This document shows, in pieces, positions 8,156 through 16,243 of a stretch of 64,000 bases of DNA (its first letter is position 1; each line of letters starts with the position of its first letter). The stretch spans positions 1,178,001-1,242,000 of the forward strand of contig NZ_ARVU01000001.1 of NCBI RefSeq assembly GCF_000384415.1. The letters run 5' to 3'. The translations under genes and the position numbers were made by a program. The stretch is from Cycloclasticus pugetii PS-1. Its GTDB lineage: Bacteria; Pseudomonadota; Gammaproteobacteria; Methylococcales; Cycloclasticaceae. A model generated the notes under the pieces. It saw only the letters and a program-made list of their open reading frames with translations, was not told the origin of the DNA and did not search any database.

Positions 8156-9004
8156 ATGAAATTACTCAATGTTGGTTTACTCGGTCAGGAAATTCCTTGC
8201 CTGTTAGACAGTAACAATAGAATTCGCTCTTTAGAGGGTGTGTGTGATGTTATTTCATCTGATTTTTTAGCCAACGATGGTTTACAGGCACTGAAAAACC
8301 TCGATGTTGATAGCCTGCCCATTATAGAAAAACCTGACCGCATTGGCGCGCCGTTATTAAACCCAGGCAAGATTATTGCTGTTGGTTTAAATTATGATGA
8401 GCACATTAAAGAAACAGGGGGCAAGCAGCAAGACGAGCCGGTGCTCTTTACCAAAGCAGTTAGTGCTTTAAGCGGCCCCTTTGACCTTATTGAGCGACCT
8501 AAAGGCGCGACACAAGTGGACTGGGAGATAGAGCTTGTCGTTATTATTGGTAAGCCAGCTCGATATATTTCAGAAGACGATGCAGAAGCGCATATTGCTG
8601 GTTTCTGTACGGGCATTGATGTATCTGAGCGATATTTTCAAAAAAGCCGAAGTGGCCAGTGGCTTAAAGGTAAAAGTGCAGATACCTTTGCCCCCATTGG
8701 ACCATACTTTGTGACCTTGGATGAGTTTAGACAGTACCAATCATGCGCTGTGAGCTTAGATGTTAATGGTAAACGGATGCAGGCCAGCAACACCGATACG
8801 ATGATTCATTCAGTTAAAAAATTGGTGAGCTATATTAATGAGTTTATGAGCCTTCAACCGGGTGATTTAATTTTTACCGGCACGCCAGAAGGAGTAGGGC
8901 TTGGTATGAACCCACCACAGTTTCTTAAAGCAGGCGACAAAGTGGTTGCCGAAGTCGAAGGACTCGGTGCTCAACAGCATAACGTTGTTGATTATAGCGC
9001 TTAG
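8156..9004 (+). CDS. Fumarylacetoacetate hydrolase family protein
   Basis: 282 residues. An N-terminal domain (about 1-65) is followed by the FAH catalytic domain with KIIAVGLNYDEHIKE, LFTKAVSALSGP, VDWEIELVVIIG, GFCTGIDVSERYFQ, GKSADTFAPIGPY and LIFTGTPEGVG. The Glu/Asp residues of VDWEIEL and the following segments are the family's divalent-metal ligands. Members hydrolyse or decarboxylate acylpyruvates and 2-hydroxyhepta-2,4-diene-dioates. In an aromatic degrader it could process a ring-cleavage product, but no other catabolic gene lies nearby. It stands alone, divergent from the MAPEG gene. Confidence 0.88.
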   Translation: MKLLNVGLLGQEIPCLLDSNNRIRSLEGVCDVISSDFLANDGLQALKNLDVDSLPIIEKPDRIGAPLLNPGKIIAVGLNYDEHIKETGGKQQDEPVLFTKAVSALSGPFDLIERPKGATQVDWEIELVVIIGKPARYISEDDAEAHIAGFCTGIDVSERYFQKSRSGQWLKGKSADTFAPIGPYFVTLDEFRQYQSCAVSLDVNGKRMQASNTDTMIHSVKKLVSYINEFMSLQPGDLIFTGTPEGVGLGMNPPQFLKAGDKVVAEVEGLGAQQHNVVDYSA

Positions 9005-9099
9005 AAACTAGCAAAATATTATGGCTGGTCAAAATTAGACCAGTTTTTATAAGTAGTCGCCAGCACTACCTTTTTTTCGCTTTACGATACTTCTTCACA

Positions 9100-9130
9100 A
9101 AGTTATCCACAGTTTTAGTGGATAACTTTT
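9100..9130 (+). terminator. Hairpin after the FAH gene that contains a perfect DnaA box
   Basis: Perfect 11-bp arms AAGTTATCCAC (9100-9110) and GTGGATAACTT (9118-9128) with a 7-nt loop, followed by TT. TTATCCACA at 9103-9111 is the consensus DnaA box. Terminator is the simplest reading; see findings. Confidence 0.5.
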
Positions 9131-9162
9131 AAAAGCCCTTTTCATTCCAACTTGATTTACGT

Positions 9163-9177
9163 ACACTATTCAAGTGT
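9163..9177 (+). promoter_or_regulatory. Inverted repeat in the umuD promoter region
   Basis: ACACT-ATTCA-AGTGT, 22 bp before the umuD ATG. It does not match the E. coli LexA consensus. It may be an operator for the umuDC operon, possibly for UmuD itself. Confidence 0.4.
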
Positions 9178-9198
9178 CTTATAGAAAAGAGTTTTATC

Positions 9199-9795
9199 AT
9201 GGTCGAAAAAGTAACAAAACATGGAGGAGCGCGTGCAGGAGCAGGTCGCAAAAAAGGCTCTTCAAGCTATGGCGAACCTACCAAGGCCGTTAGAATACCA
9301 GAAAGCCTTATGGCGACTGTTAGCGAATTACTGGAACACAAAAAGCAAAAAATTAACGCTGAAAAAATACCTTTTCCTAATATTTTTTTACCCGATTTAG
9401 ATAGCCCCGTACCATCTATCCCACTCTATGGTGTCAGTGTTGCTGCTGGTTTCCCGTCACCGGCCGATGATTACATAGAAAAAAGACTTGACCTGAATGA
9501 ACTCCTTATTAACAAGCCGGCGGCTACTTTTTTTGTTAGAGCAGAAGGGGAGTCTATGCTGGGTGCTGGTATTCACCCCGATGATATCCTTGTGGTTGAT
9601 CGATCCGTTCATGCAAGCGTGGGTAAAATAGTTGTTTGCGCTCTAGATGGCGAGTTAACTGTTAAACGGCTGCGCTCAAAAGAAGGTAAATTGGTGCTTG
9701 CTCCCGAGAACCCAGATTACCCAGATATACCCATAAAAGAGGAAGTAGACATGGTTATTTGGGGTGTGGTAACGAGCGTTATCCACAATGTATAA
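9199..9795 (+). CDS. umuD: UmuD-like S24 peptidase with an extra N-terminal basic/RHH-like region
   Basis: 198 residues against about 139 in E. coli. The C-terminal half is a classic UmuD/LexA domain: cleavage site A83-G84 (VAAGFPSPADDY), nucleophile S119 in EGESM and general base K156 in GELTVKRL. The extra N-terminus holds a GGARAGAGRKKG motif (9-20) and a ribbon-helix-helix-like KAVRIPESLMATVSELL (29-45). Self-cleavage would separate this region and convert the protein to the active UmuD' partner of UmuC. It sits 25 bases before umuC. The extension suggests a DNA-binding role in addition to Pol V activation, which is an inference. Confidence 0.88.
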   Translation: MVEKVTKHGGARAGAGRKKGSSSYGEPTKAVRIPESLMATVSELLEHKKQKINAEKIPFPNIFLPDLDSPVPSIPLYGVSVAAGFPSPADDYIEKRLDLNELLINKPAATFFVRAEGESMLGAGIHPDDILVVDRSVHASVGKIVVCALDGELTVKRLRSKEGKLVLAPENPDYPDIPIKEEVDMVIWGVVTSVIHNV

Positions 9796-9820
9796 AAACC
9801 TATAAAAACGCTAACTTACC

Positions 9821-11101
9821 GTGAAATACCCCGCAAACATTGCATTGGTTGATTGCAATAATTTCTACGTCAGTTGTGAGCGATTATTTCGTCCCGACTT
9901 ATTGAATAAACCGGTGGCCGTGCTCAGTAATAATGATGGTTGCATTGTTTCTCGTAGCCAAGAGGTTAAAGACCTAGGCATAAAAATGGCCGTCCCTGTC
10001 CACCAAGTCAGGCAGCTGGTTAGACAGCACGATATACAACTGTTTTCCTCTAATTACCCTTTGTATGCAGATTTATCCGCACGCATCATGCATAGCCTGA
10101 CTGCTTTTTCGCCCTCGGTAGATGTTTACTCGATAGATGAGGCTTTTATCGATTTGGAGCGACATAACGTTAACGCAACTGACTTAGGCCTAGAAATAAA
10201 AAACAGCCTAGCACGCTGGGTTGGTATACCGGTTGGGGTAGGGATAGGCCCAACAAAAACGCTGGCTAAACTAGCTAATTATGCGGCAAAAAAATGGCCA
10301 AGTAGCGGTGGGGTAGTAGATATTAACGAACCCATTAGGCGCCAGAAAATAATGCAAATAACGCCGGTTGGCGAAGTGTGGGGAGTTGGCCGCCGATTAA
10401 ACGAAAAGCTTAATACGTTGGGTATTGAAACTGTATGGGATTTGCAATCCCAACCCATCAATTCAATAAAAAAGCACTTTAATATTACCTTGGCTCAAAC
10501 AGTGCAAGAATTGCAAGGGACTCCAGTTATGTCTTTTAATGAAGAGCAAAAACCAAAGCAACAAATTATTTGCTCTAGAAGCTTTAAAGATAAAGTGACT
10601 GATCGGCAAGAACTTGAACAAGTATTGAGTGTTTTTTGTCTTAAAGCAGCCGAAAAACTAAGAGCCCAGCAGGGTGTTGCGCTGCAAGTGAGTGTTTTTA
10701 TTCGTACCAGCCCATTCGATAAAAAACCGTTTTATTCTGAAAAAGCGACTTATAAATTAAAATCGGGCACACAAGATAGCCGAGATTTAATTAAAATTGC
10801 TAAAAAACTATTAGCGGGTATTTTTCTCCCAGGCTATCAATATCAAAAAGCGGGTGTAACGTTAGGAGATATACAGCTGGCTCAAAGCAGTGTGATCCAT
10901 CAGCAGGATATATTTAACAGTCAGTCGACAGGCAATGAAAAAAGCGTAACTCTGATGAAAACGATGGATGCCATTAATTCACGATTTAATAACAGCCTTC
11001 GTTTTGCTGCAGCAGGTAATAAGTCATTACAGCAGTCAGTTCCCATTAATAGGTCTAGCCTTTATACAACAAACTGGAAAGAAATAGCGCGGGTTAAATA
11101 G
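9821..11101 (+). CDS. umuC: DNA polymerase V catalytic subunit UmuC
   Basis: 426 residues, the normal UmuC length (422 in E. coli). The Y-family polymerase core contains IALVDCNNFYVSCE with D11, VLSNNDGCIVSRSQE, and VYSIDEAF with D106/E107 as metal ligands. Helix-hairpin-helix residues follow (PVGEVWGVGRRLNEKLNTLGI), then the little finger and the C-terminal IQLAQSS region. It copies past lesions in the SOS response. Start is GTG at 9821. No LexA-consensus box is visible upstream of the operon. Confidence 0.95.
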   Translation: MKYPANIALVDCNNFYVSCERLFRPDLLNKPVAVLSNNDGCIVSRSQEVKDLGIKMAVPVHQVRQLVRQHDIQLFSSNYPLYADLSARIMHSLTAFSPSVDVYSIDEAFIDLERHNVNATDLGLEIKNSLARWVGIPVGVGIGPTKTLAKLANYAAKKWPSSGGVVDINEPIRRQKIMQITPVGEVWGVGRRLNEKLNTLGIETVWDLQSQPINSIKKHFNITLAQTVQELQGTPVMSFNEEQKPKQQIICSRSFKDKVTDRQELEQVLSVFCLKAAEKLRAQQGVALQVSVFIRTSPFDKKPFYSEKATYKLKSGTQDSRDLIKIAKKLLAGIFLPGYQYQKAGVTLGDIQLAQSSVIHQQDIFNSQSTGNEKSVTLMKTMDAINSRFNNSLRFAAAGNKSLQQSVPINRSSLYTTNWKEIARVK

Positions 11102-11211
11102 ATTCTATAAAGCATCTATATTTCAATAAGTTGCAATTAATAAGAAACCTAATTTATTATTATTTAGCTACTACTCTCTACCGGATTTTTTTTGCTTACC
11201 AATTAGACCAG

Positions 11212-12447
11212 CTATCCTCTAGCTTTTCGGTAACTGCTCAACGCAGGAATGATGGCGGCAAAAATGGACGTAATGATTAACGCAGCCATCAAATACAGGC
11301 TATTTTCGGTCAATAAATTTAATTGGATAGGTAGCCCGAAATGCGATATTAAATAATCCTGTAAGAAAAATAGGCAAAGAGCCAAAAGAGCGATTGCTAA
11401 AACACAACTTAGCAGTGTAATCAGTAGGGCTTCTAGCTCAATGAGTAAAAACAAAATATAGGGCGGTGCGCCAATAACACGCAGTAAGTGGATTTCACGG
11501 CTGCGCTCGCGAATCGATGCCAGTAGCATTGCGCTAACCCCCAAGCAGGCAGCAATAAAAACCAATGCAGAGACTAACAGTAGCGTATTTTCTAAAACAC
11601 TCATCATTTGCCAGAGTTCTGATAAAGCAACCCCTGGCAAAATAGCCAGTAAAGGTTCTTGTTTGTATTGATTGATCATCCTTTGAAACTGGAATGTGGT
11701 CATTTTTGATTTAAGACCCAGCATAAAAGCATTAAGGCTTTTGGGTTTTAAATTGGTTTGTTCTAGCTCTGCTTGAGTGAGTGTATTGTTATGTGTTTTC
11801 ACGCCTTGTTGCCAATCGGTATGAATGGCTTCAATACCTTGCAAGCTAACATGCAAGGTTTGATCAACCGGCGTTCCGGTAGCTGCTAAAATCCCAACCA
11901 CGGTAAAGGGTCGATCATCGTGCATACTAAAACTAGTGGCGGCAAGACCATGAGCCAAGGTGATTTTATCACCCAATTGATAACCGAGTTGTTGTGCGAC
12001 ATTGGAACCCAATACGACATCAAACAACTGACCAAATGCCTGTCCTTGAGTAAATGCTAAACGATGCTGTTTGCCATAGCTGAAATAGCGAAAATAGTCT
12101 GTCGAGGTGCCCAGCACACGATAGCCTTTGTGTGAATCACCGAGAGACATCGGGATCGCCCATTTCACTTTTTCATTGCTGGCAATATTGTCGTAGGTTT
12201 CCATACGGATATTGTTGGTCGGCGAGCCGATTCTAAAAACAGAATATAACAGTAAGTTGAGACTGCCTGTTCTAGCACCAACAATCAGGTCAACACCGGA
12301 CACGGTATTAGAGAAATTCTCTTTAGTTTGTTGACGAATTTGCTCGACACCAAGTAACACAAAAATACTCACTGTCATCGCCATCAATGAGAGCATAACT
12401 GAGCCTTTACGGTCGAGTAAGCTTTGCAGGGCCAGTTTGGCTAGCAT
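11212..12447 (-). CDS. ABC transporter permease (FtsX/MacB-like) of the zinc-linked cluster
   Basis: 411 residues. One N-terminal helix (about 15-33), a large periplasmic domain (about 35-270), then three helices near 275-310, 325-360 and 380-408: the FtsX/MacB permease layout. Conserved features include GVDLIVGARTGSLNLLLYSVFRIG and RSREIHLLRVIGAPP. It overlaps the ATPase gene by 7 bases. Together with the DUF3299 gene across a shared Zur-box-like site and the DUF2796/zur operon nearby, it resembles the zinc-repressed Zrg transporter type described in Vibrio. Whether it moves zinc or a lipid/protein-linked ligand is not visible. Confidence 0.8.
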   Translation of the reverse strand: MLAKLALQSLLDRKGSVMLSLMAMTVSIFVLLGVEQIRQQTKENFSNTVSGVDLIVGARTGSLNLLLYSVFRIGSPTNNIRMETYDNIASNEKVKWAIPMSLGDSHKGYRVLGTSTDYFRYFSYGKQHRLAFTQGQAFGQLFDVVLGSNVAQQLGYQLGDKITLAHGLAATSFSMHDDRPFTVVGILAATGTPVDQTLHVSLQGIEAIHTDWQQGVKTHNNTLTQAELEQTNLKPKSLNAFMLGLKSKMTTFQFQRMINQYKQEPLLAILPGVALSELWQMMSVLENTLLLVSALVFIAACLGVSAMLLASIRERSREIHLLRVIGAPPYILFLLIELEALLITLLSCVLAIALLALCLFFLQDYLISHFGLPIQLNLLTENSLYLMAALIITSIFAAIIPALSSYRKARG

Positions 12448-13127
12448 GAGGCTGAACCCCCTAATTGATTGATATCATGCAAAGATTCAACATTCTCAAA
12501 ATAACTGGATAAGCTAAGGTCATGGCTGACGAACAGTAATGTCATGTTGTTATCAGCCACTATCGTCATTAACAAGTCCATAAAGGCGTCTCTATTTTTC
12601 ATGTCTAGCGAAGAGGTAGGTTCATCAGCCATCAGTAAACGCGGTTTGTTGATCAAAGCGCGGGCAATGGCAACGCGTTGCTGTTGCCCAATACTTAGCT
12701 CGCGGGTAGGGCGGTACCATTCTTTCTTGGCGATGTGCAATGCATTTAATAGCTCTTGAGTTTCTTCGTTTAGGTCGATTGAGGACTGTCGTTTTGCAAA
12801 CCGAGTCGCCAACAAGATATTGTCGACTGGACTGAGGTAGGGAACCAAATTAAACTGCTGGAATACATAACCGATATGCGCAGCACGGAAGCGATCACGC
12901 TGTCGGCCGCTCATTTTATCTAAAGGTTGGCCAAGAACGTTCAACTGTCCATCGCTCGGCGGAAGTAAACCACTCAACAGGCTCAGTAAAGTTGATTTGC
13001 CACTACCTGAAGGGCCGTGTAAAAATATCCGCTCTTCGCTAGCTAAAGACCAATGGGGAATATTTAATATATTCTGCTCAGGCTGTGCCGGGTAGTGAAA
13101 GCGGATATTGGTGAGCTCAATGGCCAT
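12441..13127 (-). CDS. ABC transporter ATPase (LolD/MacB-like) of the zinc-linked cluster
   Basis: 228 residues from the ATG at 13127, which has GAGGCG upstream; longer starts would run through the Zur-like palindrome. Walker A GPSGSGKST (38-46), Q-loop YVFQQFNLVPYL, signature LSIGQQQ (144-150), Walker B LLMADEP (164-170) and switch His in VSHDLSL. It powers the downstream FtsX-like permease. Its promoter lies in a 98-bp gap shared with the divergent DUF3299 gene and contains a 19-bp Zur-box match, so zinc repression of both directions is likely. Confidence 0.85.
   Translation of the reverse strand: MAIELTNIRFHYPAQPEQNILNIPHWSLASEERIFLHGPSGSGKSTLLSLLSGLLPPSDGQLNVLGQPLDKMSGRQRDRFRAAHIGYVFQQFNLVPYLSPVDNILLATRFAKRQSSIDLNEETQELLNALHIAKKEWYRPTRELSIGQQQRVAIARALINKPRLLMADEPTSSLDMKNRDAFMDLLMTIVADNNMTLLFVSHDLSLSSYFENVESLHDINQLGGSASC
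12704..12711 (+). other. KOPS-like octamer GGGTAGGG
   Basis: GGGNAGGG on the plus strand, left of and pointing toward the dif-like site. Confidence 0.45.
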
Positions 13128-13163
13128 TAAACGCCTCAACAATGCATCAATTAAAGTGCTATA

Positions 13164-13182
13164 AATGATATAATGTAACATT
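13164..13182. promoter_or_regulatory. Zur box between ATPase and DUF3299 genes
   Basis: AATGATATAATGTAACATT matches 17 of 19 positions of the gammaproteobacterial Zur palindrome core (AATGTTAT-A-N-T-ATAACATT as recalled). It lies midway between two divergent genes of the zinc cluster, and zur itself is 3 kb away. Confidence 0.75.
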
Positions 13183-13225
13183 GCAGAATGAAATCAATTT
13201 TTAAAATTTTTGAGTGCTTAACATA

Positions 13226-13900
13226 ATGCCTAAACTATTAAACGTAACGTTTTTTATATTCGCCACATTGACGCTCTTAGCATGTGAGATGCCAGATAGT
13301 GAGGTTGTTAACGAAGCAATAGATCCAGTATTGAGGCCAGAAGTAGTAGAGTCGCCAACTAAGCAACCGTTAATAACTGATAAGCCTGAACAGGCAACAC
13401 TGTCAGAATCGAGCTTCAAAACCATTGAATGGACGAAGTTGATGCCGAAAGAAGACTTAGAAATACTTCTTAATCCGCCTAGCTACATAAACGATATTGA
13501 AGATGGTTCATTTGAAGATCAGATTAGTAGCCAAGTTGCTAATGCCCTTGCTGCTGCTAGTGATGATCCCTATCAACAGGCACTCTCTTCAACACGGATT
13601 GTTCAGGAAATGGATGGGCAAGCGATTCGAATTCCAGGCTTTATTGTGCCCTTAGAGTTTGATGATGAACAAACCATCACTCAGTTTTTTCTAGTACCTT
13701 TTTTTGGTGCCTGCATTCATGTGCCGCCACCACCACCTAATCAAATTATTTTTGTAAACTACCCAAAAGGCTTAAAAGTAGAGGCTTTGTATGACCCTTT
13801 CTGGGTATCGGGTATTGTAAAAACATCGCTTGTTGAAAATGAGGTGGCAACAGCCGCTTACAGCATGCAGATGCAATCATTTGAGCTTTACTCAGAATAA
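13226..13900 (+). CDS. DUF3299 domain lipoprotein of the zinc cluster
   Basis: 224 residues from the ATG at 13226; an upstream GTG would add four residues before the signal peptide. Lipobox TLLAC places the lipidated Cys at residue 20. After a low-complexity acidic linker (about 21-65), the DUF3299 domain contains GQAIRIPGFIVPLEFDD, FFLVPFFGACIHVPPPPPNQII and LYDPFWVSGIV. The family is regularly encoded beside FtsX/LolD-like ABC genes and DUF2796 genes under Zur control. It is divergent from the ATPase gene across a Zur-box-like site and converges on the COG0523 gene. Molecular role unknown. Confidence 0.82.
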   Translation: MPKLLNVTFFIFATLTLLACEMPDSEVVNEAIDPVLRPEVVESPTKQPLITDKPEQATLSESSFKTIEWTKLMPKEDLEILLNPPSYINDIEDGSFEDQISSQVANALAAASDDPYQQALSSTRIVQEMDGQAIRIPGFIVPLEFDDEQTITQFFLVPFFGACIHVPPPPPNQIIFVNYPKGLKVEALYDPFWVSGIVKTSLVENEVATAAYSMQMQSFELYSE

Positions 13901-13911
13901 ACCATTAAAAA

Positions 13912-14916
13912 TCAATCGGCGATACAAGCCATTAGCTGCGGTTCTAAGGCGTCATCGAGGCTGTCAGAAATAATTTCAATACGGCTTTCCAAGCACTCGT
14001 CCAGTCCAATCTCTGTTAACGTATCGTTAGCAAGGTTATAAGCAAAAAAACCAGCCTCAGTTATAAAAACGGCCTTCATTCGTTCGACTTGCAAGCCGGT
14101 TAAAAATACCAGTAATTTTTCGCGCTGAAAAACCTTATGAGGAGAAAAGCGCCAGCCGATACTTTTATATCCTTCACCCTCATTGATGGCCTTTAAGAAT
14201 CCGCAAGCCGGTATGTCAGCCTCTGAAACAAGTGGTTTTGAACCCGATGCGTGATGATGGGGAAGGGACGCTTGGTATGAACTGGAGGTTGAGCCCTGTA
14301 ATGCTGAAAAGGGTATTTCCCCATGCTGGGTAAAAATAACACGTGTGTTGGTCTGTCCTCGTTGTTTCACGTAAGCAATTAAGTTGGCCTTATCAGTGTC
14401 TTGATATAAGTCCAACTTATTTCCAACAACGGTATCGGCAATTGCAATTTGCTGGTTAAACGTTTCATGCTGGGTATAGCGTGAGTCAGACAAGTTTCTT
14501 GCATCCACCAAGGTAATAGTTTTCTGCAAAGACAAGACCTCCTGATAATACTCCATAGAAAGCGCCTGCAATACTTCTTTAGGGTGTCCGAGCCCGGTGG
14601 GTTCAATCAGTAAACGATCTGGTTTAGCTTTCGCTAAGAGTTGGTTTAAGGCAGTTTGCATAGGTAAGCCGGCAGCACAACACATGCAGCCTCCGGGTAC
14701 TTCACGAATGAAAATCCCCTCGTCGGTTGAATGTTGACCGGCTACAACACTGCCGTCGACACCAATTTCTCCAAATTCATTGATTAATACCGCCCAGCGT
14801 TCATCGTTTGGTTTGCATTTAAGTAAATGCAAAATTGCAGAGGTTTTTCCAACACCTAAAAAGCCTGTAATGATGTTGGTGGGAACGGCTTGAATGTTAC
14901 CGCTTTCAGAGCTCAT
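13912..14916 (-). CDS. COG0523/CobW-family metallochaperone GTPase (zinc-linked)
   Basis: 334 residues from the ATG at 14916, which overlaps the hisI stop by 11 bases; a longer frame inside hisI is discarded. P-loop GFLGVGKT (18-25), the metal-binding CxCC motif C77-M-C79-C80 in GGCMCC, and guanine-specificity NKLD. A short LPHHHASG stretch may also bind metal. COG0523 proteins hand metals to client enzymes. Its place at the end of the DUF2796-zur-merC-hisI operon, under a Zur-box-like promoter, supports a zinc-allocation role during starvation rather than cobalamin synthesis. Confidence 0.88.
   Translation of the reverse strand: MSSESGNIQAVPTNIITGFLGVGKTSAILHLLKCKPNDERWAVLINEFGEIGVDGSVVAGQHSTDEGIFIREVPGGCMCCAAGLPMQTALNQLLAKAKPDRLLIEPTGLGHPKEVLQALSMEYYQEVLSLQKTITLVDARNLSDSRYTQHETFNQQIAIADTVVGNKLDLYQDTDKANLIAYVKQRGQTNTRVIFTQHGEIPFSALQGSTSSSYQASLPHHHASGSKPLVSEADIPACGFLKAINEGEGYKSIGWRFSPHKVFQREKLLVFLTGLQVERMKAVFITEAGFFAYNLANDTLTEIGLDECLESRIEIISDSLDDALEPQLMACIAD
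14260..14267 (+). other. KOPS-like octamer GGGAAGGG
   Basis: GGGNAGGG on the plus strand, left of and pointing toward the dif-like site. Confidence 0.45.
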
Positions 14917-15328
14917 TGCTGTCAGTGATCCTAACGTGCTGACTATCAACGTCAACGTGCAAATAAAAACACGATTTGCGGCCGGTATGGCAAGCAGCTC
15001 CTTGTTGCTCGACTTCACAAAGAATAACATCGCCATCACAATCGAGCGACATGGCTAGCAATTTTTGCCAGCTACCACTGGTTTCACCTTTAATCCAAAG
15101 CTGCTGACGGCTTCTCGACCAGTAGGTCATGCGCTGAGTTGCAATTGTCTGTGCAAGTGCCTCTTTATTCATCCAGGCGAACATTAATACCGACTGGGTG
15201 TTTGCATCTTGAGTAATAACAGGAATTAAACCTTGCTCGTTAAAAGCAAGTTGCTCTATAACTTCAGGTAATGCTAATAAACTGTTGTTACTTTTTTGCT
15301 CTAAGGTGATAAAGTAGTCGCGTTTCAA
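14906..15328 (-). CDS. hisI: Phosphoribosyl-AMP cyclohydrolase (stand-alone HisI) in the zinc operon
   Basis: 140 residues. It carries the PRA-CH core: MFAWMNKEAL, TYWSRSRQQLWIKGETSG, LDCDGDVILCEV (Mg ligands and a zinc Cys) and GAACHTGRKSCFY (two zinc Cys). It opens the adenine ring of PR-AMP in histidine synthesis. There is no other his gene nearby. Stand-alone HisI copies linked to COG0523 and Zur are known as paralogs kept for zinc limitation. It overlaps merC by 4 bases and cobW by 11, so it belongs to the operon. Whether a second hisI exists elsewhere cannot be seen here. Confidence 0.9.
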   Translation of the reverse strand: MKRDYFITLEQKSNNSLLALPEVIEQLAFNEQGLIPVITQDANTQSVLMFAWMNKEALAQTIATQRMTYWSRSRQQLWIKGETSGSWQKLLAMSLDCDGDVILCEVEQQGAACHTGRKSCFYLHVDVDSQHVRITDSNEL

Positions 15329-15753
15329 TTTACACCAGAATCTTTATCGTTAGGGCAGGCGCAGTTTTCATGGTCTAGTGCATTACAAAGGCGGTAATTA
15401 AACCAATGGCCAATGGCAACGAAGCAGGCGCCTAAAACTGTCAGTGTCTTTTCACCTGACTCACCAATTCGCTCTTCTCCTAAAGCTAAGGCCAAGATGA
15501 GTAGCGCCACTCCAATTGCGCCTAAATAGAACAGTTGATAGCGTTTGTGCTGTTTGCAGCCCAAGGTTAAAGCGTAAAGACTGCTTGGAATGACAGCCAC
15601 AACCATCCATAGATGGAAGTTCTCATTATCTAATCCCAGTGCCGCCATACTGGGTAGTAAAACCAATAAAATCGGTAGGGCTAAGCAATGGAAGGTGCAT
15701 AATAATGATAAACCAATCGCTAGTTTGTCTGTCATCACTTGTGTTGTTTTCAT
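15325..15753 (-). CDS. MerC-domain membrane protein
   Basis: 142 residues with four predicted helices (about 10-35, 45-62, 73-90, 103-120). The CTFHCLALPILLVLLP segment (19-34) matches the metal-binding cysteine helix of MerC-type proteins. A Cys-rich C-terminus reads HENCACPN. MerC in mercury operons imports Hg(II), but there is no merA or merR here, and chromosomal MerC-like proteins occur in Zur-controlled operons. It lies 19 bases after zur and overlaps hisI by 4. A role in zinc import is an inference. Confidence 0.8.
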   Translation of the reverse strand: MKTTQVMTDKLAIGLSLLCTFHCLALPILLVLLPSMAALGLDNENFHLWMVVAVIPSSLYALTLGCKQHKRYQLFYLGAIGVALLILALALGEERIGESGEKTLTVLGACFVAIGHWFNYRLCNALDHENCACPNDKDSGVN

Positions 15754-15772
15754 TTAATAGTTTCCTAGGTTG

Positions 15773-16234
15773 TTAGGCTGTATGTGCTAAACAATCAGCA
15801 CAAATGCAGTTCATTTCAAATTGGGGGCTGATAAGCTTGAATCCGGCTTCGTCAACGGTCGTTTGAAGTTCCGCCATAGTAGCTGGCTTAATGTTGATTT
15901 CTTTAACTTTATTACATTGCCCGCAAATCAAAAATTGCGACACGCCATGAGCATGGTCGCAGCTAATATGCTCGCAAGCGATGTACTTATTTGCTAATTT
16001 GAGCTTATGAACCAGTTTTTCACTTTCTAGAAAATCTAAAATACGATAAACCGACATGGCGGCAAGGTCTTGATTGTATTGTTTCTTTACCTCAGCGATT
16101 AATTCATAAGCGGAAAGAGCCATCTCAGACTGTATAAGCCCCGTTAAAACTAGCTTTCTTTTTTCCGTCAATCGGGTGCCGTGATCTTTGCAATGACGTT
16201 CTGCAGATTGAAGGATGCTATCTGTGTTATCCAT
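15773..16234 (-). CDS. zur: Zinc uptake regulator Zur (Fur family)
   Basis: 153 residues. An N-terminal winged helix (about 15-85) contains RLTEKRKLVLTGLI and AMSVYRILDFLES. The C-terminal dimer/metal domain has CEHISCDHAHGVSQFLIC, the zinc-knuckle Cys pair C104/C107 (CGQC) and C143/C148 (CICADC). The four-Cys pattern and HAH motif fit Zur rather than Fur. With zinc bound it represses uptake genes. It is second in an operon whose promoter has a Zur-box-like palindrome, indicating autoregulation. Confidence 0.9.
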   Translation of the reverse strand: MDNTDSILQSAERHCKDHGTRLTEKRKLVLTGLIQSEMALSAYELIAEVKKQYNQDLAAMSVYRILDFLESEKLVHKLKLANKYIACEHISCDHAHGVSQFLICGQCNKVKEINIKPATMAELQTTVDEAGFKLISPQFEMNCICADCLAHTA

Positions 16235-16243
16235 AAATGTGGC

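Noticed and set aside
9103-9111. DnaA box taken as a replication origin
   Set aside because: Only one perfect box in a terminator-like stem; no dnaA/dnaN/gyrB, no AT-rich unwinding element, and the window contains dif.
9151-9177. LexA box before umuD
   Set aside because: No CTGT-N8-ACAG match; only an ACACT-N5-AGTGT repeat is present.
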